This document shows, in pieces, positions 26,301 to 37,807 of a stretch of 64,000 bases of DNA. A program made the translations under genes and the position numbers. Location: assembly GCF_000001735.4 (NCBI RefSeq), contig NC_003070.9, forward strand, positions 1,302,001 to 1,366,000. The letters run 5' to 3'. The notes beneath the pieces were generated by a model that saw nothing but the letters and a program-made list of their open reading frames with translations, ran no database searches and was not told the DNA's origin. The first letter of the stretch is position 1. Every line of letters starts with the position of its first letter. Source of the stretch: Arabidopsis thaliana (lineage: Eukaryota; Streptophyta; Magnoliopsida; Brassicales; Brassicaceae).

Positions 26301-29086
26301 TTCCAGACTCTCAATTCAGAGTGGAAAATAGTCTTACAGGTGACTAACAGTTGGATTAATAGTTATCAATGGCCGTAGCTTCACCAAAATAAAACAAAAT
26401 AGTGAAGAAACTTAGAAGAGTTCTTCTTCGCACACAGTAGAGTAAGAAATAGTTACCTGTTTACCACACGACTCACTGTTGGTTGAACAAATATATGAAC
26501 CCTGCAACAGAAGCATGGGGGCTTATTATCATACTAATTACTAAGAGAAGAATTCTCTAGAATAAGCATATGATAAGCAAAATTAGCTAACGTGTACCGG
26601 AGACAGTTAAGCACTTTGAAAGCAGTATGCTCTACATAATAATAAAAAAAAGTGCTAGCTTCACCACACAAACAGGAACTAGAGACCCTTAAAGCCAACA
26701 GAACGTTGAACTTGAACTTACTTTGCTATCTGTCGCAGAGGTCTTAGTGCTGGTGCATATAAATCATTACATATACAAATGACAGGTCTTGATAGTGGTG
26801 CTGTTCGGCGGTCCTTCTTCGAGGAAGTCTTTACATTCTCTACATTTTCCTTGCCTGTAGCATGTTTTCTTTCTGCCAACACCTATGTAGCAAAGATACA
26901 ATTATATACTTAGAAATGCTAATACATAGTCCACATAGTCATTCCCAAATTGGTCTCCAAGAGGAGAAAAAGTTCAAGAAATGATAAAGAGAATCAAAGG
27001 AGGTTTAGAGCTAGCAACGTAAGATAAGATTAACCAAAAACCTTCGTGCAGTTACTGAAACTGGGAAAGAGGTAAAACAAGCAAAGAGTTGATACTAAGT
27101 AGACCCAAACTTAACCAAAGTCTCAGTACCAGCATACATACACATACCATCTTAAGAATAACATCAACTGCTCCTTTTCCATCACCAAGAGCTCCATCTA
27201 TCTCATCAATCACCTACATAAATTAGTGTCAGTCTCTTCCATTTCAGACAACATGGAGTAATACAGTTCGACATAATGAAGAAAGGTCCCAAGCGAATAA
27301 GGAGTATGTAAAGCATACCAAACATTTAGGTCTAGAATCAGCTGTGACAGAGTTCATCTGAACTACATCAAGAATTCTAGTTTCAATAGCTGATGCTGAT
27401 CGCTCGTCACTAGCATTGATCTGCAAAATAACACAGGTTGAATTAAACATAATACACAAGAAAAGAAGAATAAGAAATGCACATACAGAAACGTTGCTGC
27501 AACAAAATGATGAAGAATCCATTCGTTATCATGGAAAGTAAAAGGTATACAAGAATACCTCAACAACGCGATATCCACAATGCTTAGCTGCAATGTGAGC
27601 AAGCGTTGTCTTTCCAAGTCCGGGGGCACCACAGAGCAGAAGGATCTACAACAACAGTGAAACTACGAATTTTACAACCGATGCATACTTATGGTTATAA
27701 TAAAAGACAACCAGAAGCAGATTATAAGAATAAACTTGAAGTCTAGATCAGTTTATCGCTCACCTTTTGTTCAGGAGGACCAGTAAGTTTGGACTTTTTG
27801 TTCCACAAGTCATTAATATCTGCAGTGTTGGTATTGCTCACTTCTGCATTTTTAGAATATCCAAAACTCTCCTTACTCCATCTATTGAACTGTTTTTTCC
27901 TTGTAAAAGCTGAATCCGATTTCTGATGATGACTTGTGGTAGAATGTCGTTTCAAAGCTGACAATACTGCCTCTGTCGTGCTCCTAATTTCAGATCCAAA
28001 AACAGAAGCATCCCACTGCTTAAGCCATAACAGAACCTGCAAATAACATTAATAACGGTCAACTAGTACAACAAATAAGCCTCTATTCTACCGAATTCTC
28101 TTCTTCATCTAATTTTCCAGATTCATCACCAAGAAGTGAAAAGTACCTCTCGATTGGTTTGCTCATCACTGAGAAGCTCAGTGAAGGAGCTCGGAGAATA
28201 TTTGTCCACCCAGAGTTTCTCATGCATTACAGACGTTTCTGCAGAAATGGTTTCATTCTGATCTTCAGAACTAGCTTGCAAGACCTTGTTAAATGCCTCT
28301 TTCTCTGATTGCTGCAAAAGAACACTGATAGGATCTTTAATAAGACCTGCAAAAAAACAAATGAATGATATAAGTTAACTATCGAGAAAATTATAGTTCT
28401 TGTCAGAAGATTGAGAAACGAATGAATACAAGAAAAGAGTATTCCCCAGTAAGAAATAGATAATACATGGTACCATTAGATTTGTCTTTCACATCCAATT
28501 TGTTCACCTCTTCATCTCCCAAAGCCCGGCAGAATTTCGCATAAACCCTATCTCCTCCGTCAGGTGCTGTGATTGGGAAGCATTCCCCATCTATCTCAGA
28601 AGCGTATCTGCAAATTCCAATAACGAGATTACTAAAAAAGAAATTCCGAGTCGGTAAGTCTCATGAACAGTATAGTAACCTGGACAACATAGTCTCCTGG
28701 GGAATGACAACTTCTTCTTCCTCCTCCATAACGTGAACTACTTCCTTAACCGGAGAGAAGCGTAACCAATCCTCATCTTCAATTTCTACCCGGTTATCAT
28801 CAATTTTGCTTCTCTTATCAGAAGCTGGAGAGACTTCGTCGAGATTCACAATCGGATCGGAAATTAGACTCCTGGGTCGTTTACAACCCTTGATATCAGA
28901 AGATTCCGATTGTCGGACATGAGGCTCCTTGTGCGCGACGCGTTCTTCTTCCTTTTCTTCATCGCCGTCGATTGGGTAAGGATATGGCGGCTCCTCAAAG
29001 TTTAGGTACTCATCTTCTTCTTCGTAGAAATGAGAATTGGCTTCTAGAAGCTCAAGCTCCTCCGGCAATGGGATATCGAATTCCAT
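23385..29086 (-). CDS. CTF18: CTF18, large subunit of the alternative RFC clamp loader
   Basis: There are 22 exons on the minus strand: 28680-29086, 28474-28607, 28147-28346, 27764-28036, 27559-27645, 27319-27420, 27148-27213, 26722-26882, 26457-26501, 26034-26107, 25837-25904, 25572-25640, 25394-25491, 25225-25306, 25044-25122, 24880-24967, 24637-24790, 24340-24531, 24194-24253, 23855-24093, 23590-23689 and 23385-23438. They give 943 residues with all phases closing. The N-terminus is acidic and probably disordered; then comes an AAA+ ATPase with Walker A GAPGLGKT (K350) and Walker B VIDEID (D404, E405). In eukaryotes CTF18-RFC loads PCNA and promotes sister chromatid cohesion in the nucleus during S phase. 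[19 protein letters not shown] is the usual clamp-loader lead-in. The ATG at 29086 was chosen because the upstream frame has no other Met. E2F-like sites lie about 100 bp upstream. Recalled as At1g04730. Confidence 0.96.
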
Positions 29087-29194
29087 TCTCTGATATGATT
29101 GACCGTATCGGAATTTTGTTGGGATTTGGTGCTCGGTGAACAAAAGTGAAAATCGGAATCTGGTGTGAGCTTGAGCGGGAATGAGAGTGTTTTA

Positions 29195-29202
29195 GCGGGA
29201 AA
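29195..29202 (-). promoter_or_regulatory. E2F-type site upstream of CTF18
   Basis: The minus strand reads TTTCCCGC, the canonical plant E2F/DP motif, about 110 bp upstream of the CTF18 ATG. A near-match, ATTCCCGC, lies at 29175-29182. E2F sites mark S-phase genes, which fits a replication clamp loader. Binding itself is inferred. Confidence 0.7.
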
Positions 29203-29235
29203 GTTTTGGTTGCAGGATCTCAAATTAGGTTTTAC

Positions 29236-29257
29236 GGCCCATTAAATATTCGGCCCA
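29236..29257. promoter_or_regulatory. Paired GGCCCA (site II-like) elements upstream of CTF18
   Basis: GGCCCA occurs at 29236-29241 and 29252-29257 (TGGGCC on the other strand), 150-170 bp upstream of the ATG. TCP-bound elements of this kind are typical of genes active in dividing cells. Confidence 0.55.
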
Positions 29258-29856
29258 CTTAACTAAAATAGCCCAAATATTTATACCATTGTGACTACAG
29301 ATTGTTGTTTCTTGACAAGATGCTTCTGTATGTACTACTAAACTCTGTATTGGTTGCTCCTACTGATAGCAGAGTAAACACGTATGTTTGAACTCATAAA
29401 CGACCCGATGGCCGACAAGATCTACTCAAGCGTTGCGGGAGGAGTTTGAACAAAACAACCTTGGTGGTCGGAATATGACGTACGTATATATATGTACTAC
29501 CATCCCTAGTAACGATATAGAGAGGGCACTACTCTTATCTAAATTTAAAGTAACCAGCACACATCACGCCGTATAATCGTCAATACAATCTCAAATTTTT
29601 ATCATCACCACCACAATGCAATCTTCAGTCAACAAAATCATTTAATAGTTTCGGATCTCTTGTCAAGTACTGACTGGTTCGCAAGGGATCAATGTCATCA
29701 GATGCAAGCAATATAGCAAATGAGTAGCATACATATATGTCTATCTATACAAAACCAATTCAAGCAGAAACATTAGATTGAAGATCGAACAATAAAAGAG
29801 AAGGCACTACGATGTACCGAGTGAGAAAGATCTCAGAAGTTTTGAATTTTCTGGGC

Positions 29857-31426
29857 TTAACACTTAAACCCATGGCAAACTGAGAGCACGATGATGAGAA
29901 TCAGTGCGATAATGATGGCGAGCACTATGAGTTTTATCTTCATGTTCTGAAGCCACATCTTTCTTCTCATCTGCGTTCCTGTTGTTCTGAAATCTTGTGC
30001 CTGTGGCAGTTTGAGTTCAGTTAGACACAAGATATGGTAATAGGATGAGTCAGCTATGAACTCAAAAAGCATGTTCATCTTTGTGTGTGAGTGTAGGCAA
30101 ATAGATGCAGGAGATAAGGGTATGAGAGAGTCTAACCTGTGAGCGAAGATTTTCGGTTTTGTCCACCAAAAGCTCAATTTTCTCACCACGGTCAAGAACC
30201 TGCAAATAATGAGTCGCATATGTAAGCGGTGTTACATTGGTAAACTGGACATTTCCCGTAAGATGTAATGCATTGAATTATTAGTAATTGATTTCACAGT
30301 AACTTAGTATGACTAGATGAGCTCTTTCAGATGGGTCAACCATAGATGTAAATATATACATTGAGGACAGAAAGGGTCAGATTCAAACCTTCTCAATGTT
30401 TTCCATCATTACACCCTTAACTTCTGACACTTGCGCCTTCACCTTAGCAAGCTTGCTAATCTCATCAGGATGATCCATGCAATACTGCATATGCTCTTTC
30501 AGTTTAGAGCTTCAAAGTTACCAAAAAGAGTCAGTCCACGAATATAAAAGAGAAGATCATCCAAATAGAAGAGATAATGAAAAAGTACCCAAACTCCTTA
30601 TTCAAGCTGTTTGCTTGAGCAGTTGCAGCCTTTCCACCACCATATCGCTTGTTAAAATCTTCTTTTACTCTTTCCAAAAAGGACATGGGAATTTGCCTCC
30701 CAGCAGAATCAACCGCAACAACACAATAGGCTGTACAACAGGAACAAAATCAATCTCCTTGTCTTCCCTTACGGGATAATCAGGTGACATTGATTTAATA
30801 TGAAATTGATATGGCTACAACAACTAAAGGATAGTCACAAAAGCTTACAATAAGACCCCAGATTTTCATTGAAAAATGAAGCCAGCCAAAACCCATGACC
30901 TAGGAAACTATACGCAAATAAAGCAACCAGTAAAAACCCTGTCTCAGATCAATGTTGGTGTTCTTCCACATAGTATCAACCAAAGCTACCACGGATTCTG
31001 TCCAAATCTGAGTGATTATACAGGTAAGACTCTACAGAGATTTATTGCGTTTAATAAATATAGATCTAACCCTAAAAGCTTGGTTCATGCGGTTCCTCAG
31101 TGAAATCAGACTACTCAGGATGCACAAATCCATACGAATCGATAGGTTAGGCAAATAAACCTAGAAACAAATCGAGGTAAGCACCGAATGGTGTAAGATT
31201 AAAACCTATGCATAGATCAAACGAAAAGTGACTTACTGAATCCATCTTCGACAAGGTAATTGAAGGTATGACCGTCGCAGTTGTAGGTGAACTTGTTGTT
31301 CGAAGACGGAAGCTTCTGGAGGCACTGAGCAGCGATTGAGGTGAAATTACCTTTGAAATCAGTGAACTCAACGAGGATCACCGTGCCGCGAGCTACGAAA
31401 CTGTAGATCAACGATTGTTGCGCCAT
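29857..31426 (-). CDS. VAMP721: R-SNARE VAMP721 (longin-type)
   Basis: Five coding exons: 31237-31426, 30589-30730, 30389-30509, 30137-30199 and 29857-30000, giving 219 residues. An N-terminal longin domain (about 1-115, starting [17 protein letters not shown]) is followed by an R-SNARE motif with the zero-layer Arg155 in [18 protein letters not shown], then a C-terminal membrane anchor ([19 protein letters not shown]) ending CHGFKC. VAMP721 sits on secretory vesicles and pairs with plasma-membrane syntaxins and SNAP33 in exocytosis, cell-plate formation and focal immune secretion. Identity to VAMP721 rather than VAMP722 rests on recalled sequence details (AQQS start, [14 protein letters not shown] before the anchor). 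It is head to head with VAMP726, with exon lengths identical except for the last. Confidence 0.96.
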
Positions 31427-32759
31427 TTTTTCTTTACCTTAAATCTCCGATCCAATCGACCGTCTGATCAGAGAATTTTTTGGGCGGTCGCGGAAAAAAA
31501 CTACAGATCTAGAAGACTATGAAAGAACAAAACGAGGACTAAAGTGGACATGGGAGAAGAAAAAGTTGAAAAGCGGGCAAGGGTAAAGTTGTCATTTAAG
31601 GTAGTCAGATTGGGTCAAAAATAGTATAAAACCTTGAATTTAAGGACTAAAAAAAAACAATTTCAAAACGGAGAGATCAAACAAATGTCGAGAAAGTTGG
31701 ACCCGCCCGGATCCAGCCAAAAAGCTCGTGGACTCTGCCGATGGCACAAATTAGTAATTACCAACTTTAGGACAAGTTCAGGTCCCATGGTCGAAGAGAG
31801 TCTGTCTCTGTCTTCCTCAAAATATCTTTTTTTCCAAATTCATCATTGATCAGTGATTCCAGTATTAGCTCAGTTACGAACAAAAGGCTTAAACATAAAA
31901 ACAAATGTTGTAATTAACCAAATTTCTTAATTCTTAATGGACGGGGGGAGCTCATAGTCATAGTATCTTGTTACAGCAACAAAATTCGAACTTCTACCGT
32001 TATCTCTTGTCATCTACAATTGCTCTGCATTGTTTAGAACCTGCTAATTAATTTGTTTAACGTGTTCCTAAAGATTTTGATCAACAATCAAATAATTGAA
32101 ATTTAGGTAGTTAGGTTGTGGTTAGAATAGAAGGTTAGTGAATTGGAATGAAAGAAAAGGTTTGCAACATTATTTTAATTTTTTTGGTAGGAAGGTTTGC
32201 AACATTATCAATTGAACGTTCTTTTAAGTAACATAACATATAATTTATAGAAAATTTAACAACTCAAATATCCCTTACACATCGCAATTTTCTTTATAAA
32301 AAATCAATATATAATATATATATATATATATATATTTGTTTTTTAAAATGCTCATTGATAAACATTTCACATTTGAATTGAAAAACGAGCCACCGTGGTG
32401 TAAAAACATGAAGATACTATTATTAATTAGACGTGAATTATTTACCAAAATAAAGTTTATTAAGGCAATTTTCGACTATACAAATGATGAATTTTTCTTT
32501 TTATTTACTTTTTATATTTAAAAATTCAAAATTTGAACGTTACCAAAGGGAAAATAATGTCTCTGTTACTCGCGCAAATCCAGCGCTCTCATATAGTTTC
32601 TCTTCTCCGATCTCTGCGTCCTGCTTTCTCCATCGCTACCCCTCGTTCCCTTGTGTATTTTTACATCGCTTACTAATCTCTCTCATCAATTCGATCGGAT
32701 TTTTGTGGTGTTCTTAGGTTTCGTTTTTTTATCTTTCTCTCATCTGGATAAAAGGAAGA
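31427..32759. other. Bidirectional promoter region between VAMP721 and VAMP726
   Basis: 1.33 kb separates the two start codons. Proximal to each ATG are CT-rich leader sequences. The middle is AT-rich, with a TA microsatellite at about 32309-32335 and a GC-richer patch around 31690-31800 that contains an open frame of about 70 codons with no family resemblance. No other gene is supported. Confidence 0.6.
32309..32335. repeat. (TA)n microsatellite
   Basis: A TA dinucleotide run with one interruption (TAATA) in the VAMP intergenic region. Confidence 0.9.
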
Positions 32760-34070
32760 ATGGGACAACAATCGTTGATCTACAGCTTCGTCGCTCGCGG
32801 TACGGTGATCCTCGCCGAGTATACCGAGTTCAAGGGCAATTTCACCTCCGTCGCCGCTCAGTGTCTCCAGAAACTTCCGTCCTCGAACAACAAATTTACC
32901 TACAATTGCGACGGTCACACTTTCAATTATCTCGCTGATAATGGCTTCAGTAAGTCTCTATCTCCCGATCTGTGTCGATTTTGCTCTGTATTTCTCTGTT
33001 TATGCCTTGGTTCATCTGTTTTCTTATGAATGCTTAGTTTCGAAATCAAATGTTCGAGAACAGTGTAGCTTTGAATTTCGTAGGATATTCGTTGCTCTCG
33101 ATTCTTGTGGCATTGTGTTATATTCAGATTTTCTTCTAATCAATGCCATGTCTTGATTGGATATGCAATCTGTTGTTTTCGTTCTGATTTTAATCAGCTT
33201 TATGCATGGCTTCTTTGGAATGTTTATTGTGAAGATTTTTATGTTTGGAAAGCTTTGGTTGTCCAATGCACGAATTTGCTTTAGTTGGAATGTGACAATA
33301 AGATTTCTCATTTCCCTCTGTTGTTATGCAGCCTATTGTGTTGTTGTTATTGAATCTGCTGGGAGGCAGATACCAATGGCTTTCTTGGAGAGAGTCAAGG
33401 AGGATTTCAACAAGAGATACGGTGGTGGAAAAGCTTCCACTGCTAAAGCCAACAGCTTGAACAAAGAATTCGGGTACTTTTAACATTTTTAGTCAGAGCA
33501 TTTCTTTTCAATTCCATCTTTGTGGATGTGTGTTTTAAATGGTTTTGTTGTAATGAATGTAGGTCTAAATTGAAGGAGCACATGCAGTACTGTGCGGATC
33601 ATCCTGAGGAGATTAGCAAACTTTCCAAAGTTAAGGCTCAGGTGACTGAAGTGAAGGGTGTTATGATGGAGAATATTGAGAAGGTTAGACTAAATTATCC
33701 ATGTTTTTCATCGACAACTCCTCACCTGTAAGCTGAATGTGTTTTCTGCAATTCAATCCTATGGCAGGTCCTTGACCGTGGAGAGAAAATCGAGCTATTA
33801 GTAGACAAAACTGAGAACCTTCGCTCACAGGTTAATAATAACCACATCTCAAATACAGTATAAGAGACACTACATCACTATTATCTAGTGGTAACATGCT
33901 CTTCTTCTTCTGTTTGTTAATAGGCACAAGATTTTAGAACACAAGGAACAAAGATGAAAAGAAAGTTGTGGTTCGAAAACATGAAGATAAAGCTCATAGT
34001 CTTTGGCATCATTGTCGCTTTGATTCTCATCATCATTTTGTCGGTTTGCCATGGCTTCAAGTGTACTTAA
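32760..34070 (+). CDS. VAMP726: R-SNARE VAMP726 (longin-type)
   Basis: Five coding exons: 32760-32949, 33332-33473, 33563-33683, 33768-33830 and 33924-34070, giving 220 residues. The domain order is the same as in VAMP721: longin domain ([17 protein letters not shown]), R-SNARE motif with Arg155, and a membrane anchor ([19 protein letters not shown]) ending CHGFKCT. Exon lengths 190, 142, 121 and 63 equal those of the divergent neighbour; only the last exon is one codon longer. Differences cluster in the longin domain ([15 protein letters not shown]) and before the anchor ([11 protein letters not shown]). The protein is expected to act in the endomembrane secretory route; its specific role is less studied than that of VAMP721/722. 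Recalled as At1g04760. Confidence 0.96.
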
Positions 34071-34563
34071 GAACTCGATTCCGGTGGATCAGACCACCCA
34101 CATAGCTACTAAGCTAATTAGAACCATCCCGGTATAGTTATCCCCTTTTATCCTTCTCTTTTGTATTTTTCCTTCTTCTTTTATTTAGGCAAACAAAAAT
34201 TGACGTGGTACCCAGAATGATCCTTAGGAAATCAACTGTTTGGAAGAGAGATTTAAGCTTTTTCTTGTGTTTACTTATTATATAGGTTAGGCCTTTATGC
34301 TCTTGTAATCTACAAGTCTAATGATCGGTTTTATATTCCTCCAACCAACTTGACACATTATCTGATAGTGTTATATCTATGGATATAACATCAACTACTT
34401 TTGGAATTACTTTTGGAATGAGATCATTTGACATTGCGGTAATAACAGACAACGACACCCGAAAAAGCTTACAAGAGGTAAACTCTATTCACTCACTACA
34501 TTCTTCTACCCAAAAAGGTTCCTATTCAGTATTCAAACATCAATCCAAACACACAGAGAATCA
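34071..34563. other. Convergent 3' region of VAMP726 and the SDI gene
   Basis: Only 493 bp separate the two stop codons, so the 3' UTRs may approach or overlap. The ORF-like stretch at 34379-34579 is not credible as coding. Nothing else is seen. Confidence 0.6.
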
Positions 34564-35767
34564 TCAACAAGCCAATTGATCTCTCAGTGGTAAGATCTCT
34601 TCGAAAATCGGAAGTCTTCTTGTCCTATAAGGCCTCCTCCATTCCTTCACAAACTCATCAAGTCCTTCGACAACCGCTATCTCATCTATACCAACTTCAC
34701 ATTCCACAGACACAGAAGCCGCTGCTTCTTCTTCCTGTGGCTTTAGCTCACTCAATAGCTCTTGAACCCGAGCCATCAACCTCGGATCACCAGACCCTTC
34801 TTTGTTCTCCATTAGTACATCACGAAAGAGAATCGACCTCGCCTCATCGTGCTTCCCTTGCTTGATGAGACATGTGCATAAATTGCAAGCCTTGTTTGCA
34901 TCTGGCTCTATCAATTGAGCTTTCCGATACACAGCTTCAGCTGCTGTATAGTCCATTAGTTGCATATAAGCCCATCCCAAGTTCCCCTGTAACACCACAT
35001 TCATTCAAATTCCATCAGTTCACTGATCAAGAGACTTGAGAAATCTAATCACAACTAAAGACTAGTCGTGAGATTATTAGTCTTACCAAGATCCTAGAGG
35101 TTTCCTTCTCGACGGTGACCTGAAACTTCTTGCCATGAGATCTCGCAGTCTTTGTTGGTTTGCCATTGAATGCTTCTCCTTGATATATCATCCAAAGCTT
35201 TTGCTTCAATAACTCAACTTGCTCTTCTATTCTCCCACATTTCTGTTCAACAAAATTCGGAATCCCAAGTTTGTCAATTTCACTATCTAATAAAACGGTA
35301 ACCGAGAGAAACAAGAGAATGGTCTCGGTCAGAGTTTAGTTACCTTATATAGATCGATGAGGACATTGTCTAATGACTCTTGAGCTTGTCTTGAACAAAG
35401 ATCTCTAAAGGATTGAATAGCGTCAATGGCTTCTTCAGCTCTGTTCTGTTGTTTCATTAACAAGGCCATGTCTTTAAGAGCACTATCAACTCTATCTCTC
35501 GCTTTAATCGCTATCCAAAACAACTCTATCGCTGCTTCTGCATCTTTCTCCACCAACTGAACCAAACATCAAATCCAAAATCTCAGTAAAAATCAATATA
35601 AACTCGATTCCTTTGGATAAAGTCACACATATGTATATTAAATTTACCTGAACATGCTTCGCTCGGACATAAGGACTGTCTCCGTGAGGCAACTTATGGA
35701 CAACGTTGTACGCCGCCGCCGACGAGTCTTGTCTCTCACCTCCTCTTCTCTGAATCATCATCATCAT
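34564..35767 (-). CDS. SDI2: SDI-type TPR protein (sulfur deficiency induced family)
   Basis: Four exons: 35648-35767 (first coding part), 35344-35556, 35087-35242 and 34564-34986, giving 303 residues from the Met at 35767. The start is GDSPYVRAKHVQLVEKDAEAAIELFWIAI after a short basic lead, followed by TPR-like helical hairpins: DRVDSALKDMALLMKQQNR, the NVLIDLYKKCGRIEEQVELL block, and GNLGWAYMQLMDYTAAEAVY near the middle. The C-terminus is acidic, then ends VKEWRRPYRTRRLPIFEEI. SDI1, the best-studied member, is induced by sulfur limitation and restrains aliphatic glucosinolate synthesis by binding MYB28. The present gene is its likely paralogue At1g04770. An in-frame upstream ATG at 35926 would add 53 residues with no stop; I chose the inner start because it gives the recalled length. 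Confidence 0.9.
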
Positions 35768-37076
35768 CGCAAACTTCGTGTCTCTGTTTCTAAATGAAGA
35801 AACCTTCTTTATCTCTCCTAAATCCGGTAACACCTTCCTTTCTCTCTCTAGGGGTGTGTGAAGAAAGATATAATTATATTGTGGAAGAAGAAGAAGGAAC
35901 CTAGACAGATTCTCGTCTTGGTTCATTATCGTCAACTGGATCTAAAATACCGCGGGCTGGTCGTTTTTCTAACCTATAAAATAGTGCCACGTACCCTATC
36001 CGTCCCCATTATTCTCACACGACTCCGACTTGGCCAGTTTTTTTTGTTTTTTTTTCAAATCTAGTCCGTAGTTGTTATTTGTCCTCATAAATAACGCCCA
36101 TCCTTAACTATATTCTGCTGAATGTAGTTAATAACCATATTGTTTTGTAAAAAAAAAGAAAAAGATATTTCGCCCATTGTTTCTAGAAAGTGGTTATTCT
36201 AATGATTTGTCGATAATTCAAAATGTATATAAAAAATTGTCCGATGATTTTTTCCAAATTAAAGTCTGATTTTATTTTTTTGACTAGTAAAATCTATTAT
36301 GCTTTTATTATTTCTCTAACATTTTCCCTTATATCAAATCTTATGCTATTCAATTTTTTTTAGTTTGAATTTTTTTGGCCCTTTAAAAAAAATCAACAGC
36401 ATATGTCACAACCTACAAGTAATTCCATAATTATGTGTTAAACACTTAACTATATCAAATCATAGTACCTAACTTCTATCTTTTAAAATTTGTTGGGGGA
36501 AGGTTATATATCACAACAATTATCTCGTTTTATTTAAGTGTGCATTTTGAAGCAAAGTGATGGGCCTACGTGTTAATCAGGTGACCGTACGTGTCGCGTT
36601 TACTTTTCGCTCAAGACGACTTGGTTTTATTTTAAATAACATTTCGGTCCAATACTTTTTTAGTTATTCAATTTGGCCCCTTTATTTTTGTTTCGCTACA
36701 AATTTGTGATTGGACCATTATAAATCCTTAGATCTTGTAGAAACATTATACTCCCAAGCTTTGGTGGCTTTGTGATATGTGCCATTGGTTGCATGAAAAA
36801 AAAAACAAGAACAGTGTAAAATGAGTATATTTTAAAAAGGTGTAAATAGGCTAATGGAAACATCATAATGATAATTCATTCCAACGCCACGCCTTAACAT
36901 ACTTTGTTAGCTGTTATTATTAGTACCATCTATGGCCCAAATGCATAACATACACTTTCATGATCTTGTTGTTTGTGTATAAACTATACTAGATATAGTA
37001 AGTTGTGTGTATAATAATAATATTGATATTACTAAACATGATCAAGTGCATATACTACGTTCAGTAAACACAATGA

Positions 37077-37118
37077 CACATGGATAGATACACATGGATA
37101 GAGACACATGGATAGATA
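37077..37118. repeat. 14-bp tandem repeat CACATGGATAGATA, three copies
   Basis: Three adjacent copies (37077-37090, 37091-37104, 37105-37118). The middle one has a G for T near its end, and a decayed fourth copy follows. Confidence 0.9.
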
Positions 37119-37376
37119 CATATGTATACAAAACCAAAACGGCTAGAAATTGAAATGATAGACGATGATAATGCAAATTTAGACATTTATTAGTGATATA
37201 CACATATATCTAGTGTATTGTAGACACAAATAGAAAGATGATGATGGACGTTCAGTCGGTTGGCTTTTGAGCTAATTAGTAGCTAAATGTTTTCTTTTGG
37301 CAGAGAGCTAAGTAGGTAAAGTTACTGACATAGTTGGCGATGATTGAATTGGTTTATACAGTTCAATACAACACGT

Positions 37377-37379
<3 letters not shown>

Positions 37380-37415
<36 letters not shown>
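37380..37415. repeat. (TA)n microsatellite
   Basis: About 36 bp of pure TA followed by a T run. It is the longest dinucleotide run in the window. Confidence 0.95.
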
Positions 37416-37424
<9 letters not shown>

Positions 37425-37807
37425 TCTCAAAGTCGATCGAAGAAACACAAAAAAAATATATACAGTATATATGTTTGTTTAAAGATATAATAATTCAGAA
37501 CGCTCATCTGGACCAACTTCTCCCATTGTTTGTTTAAAGATCCAATACGAACTCAATTTCTCTTTAATGAAACCCAAATAAAAAAACTTGTTGAAATAAA
37601 AAACAAGGAAACCCCACAAAAGCGATCCATATGCCAGAAATGCATCATTGCCTAAACCCACAATACATTAACACTAATTACTCTCTTTCTCCTTTTCTCA
37701 TGCCTTTCTTCTTTCATTTTCTTTCAACCTTAATCACACAAACCCCAAACACAAGTTTTATTTTGAAGTACTTTGTCTAGTTTGTGTTCGATTGAGTACT
37801 ACTACGG

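Larger units (their letters stand above)
29087..29856. other. CTF18 promoter and VAMP721 3' region
   Basis: The left 200 bp is the compact CTF18 promoter with E2F-like and GGCCCA motifs. The right part is probably VAMP721 3' UTR. I find no tRNA or open frame of substance between them. Confidence 0.6.
35768..37807. other. Upstream regions of the SDI gene (-) and CFL1-like gene (+)
   Basis: About 2 kb of AT-rich DNA between divergent genes. It holds a 14-bp tandem repeat (37077-37118), a TA microsatellite (37380-37415) and a CT-rich leader-like tract (37680-37740). The first exon of the CFL1-like gene may lie here. No other coding sequence is recognised. Confidence 0.5.

Noticed and set aside
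26580..26640. A possible extra CTF18 exon with GTAG/AGCATACTG borders in the 26.6 kb region.
   Set aside because: It creates a stop in the only allowed phase. Joining 26722 directly to 26501 restores the AAG GTT CAT frame and the known residue count (943).
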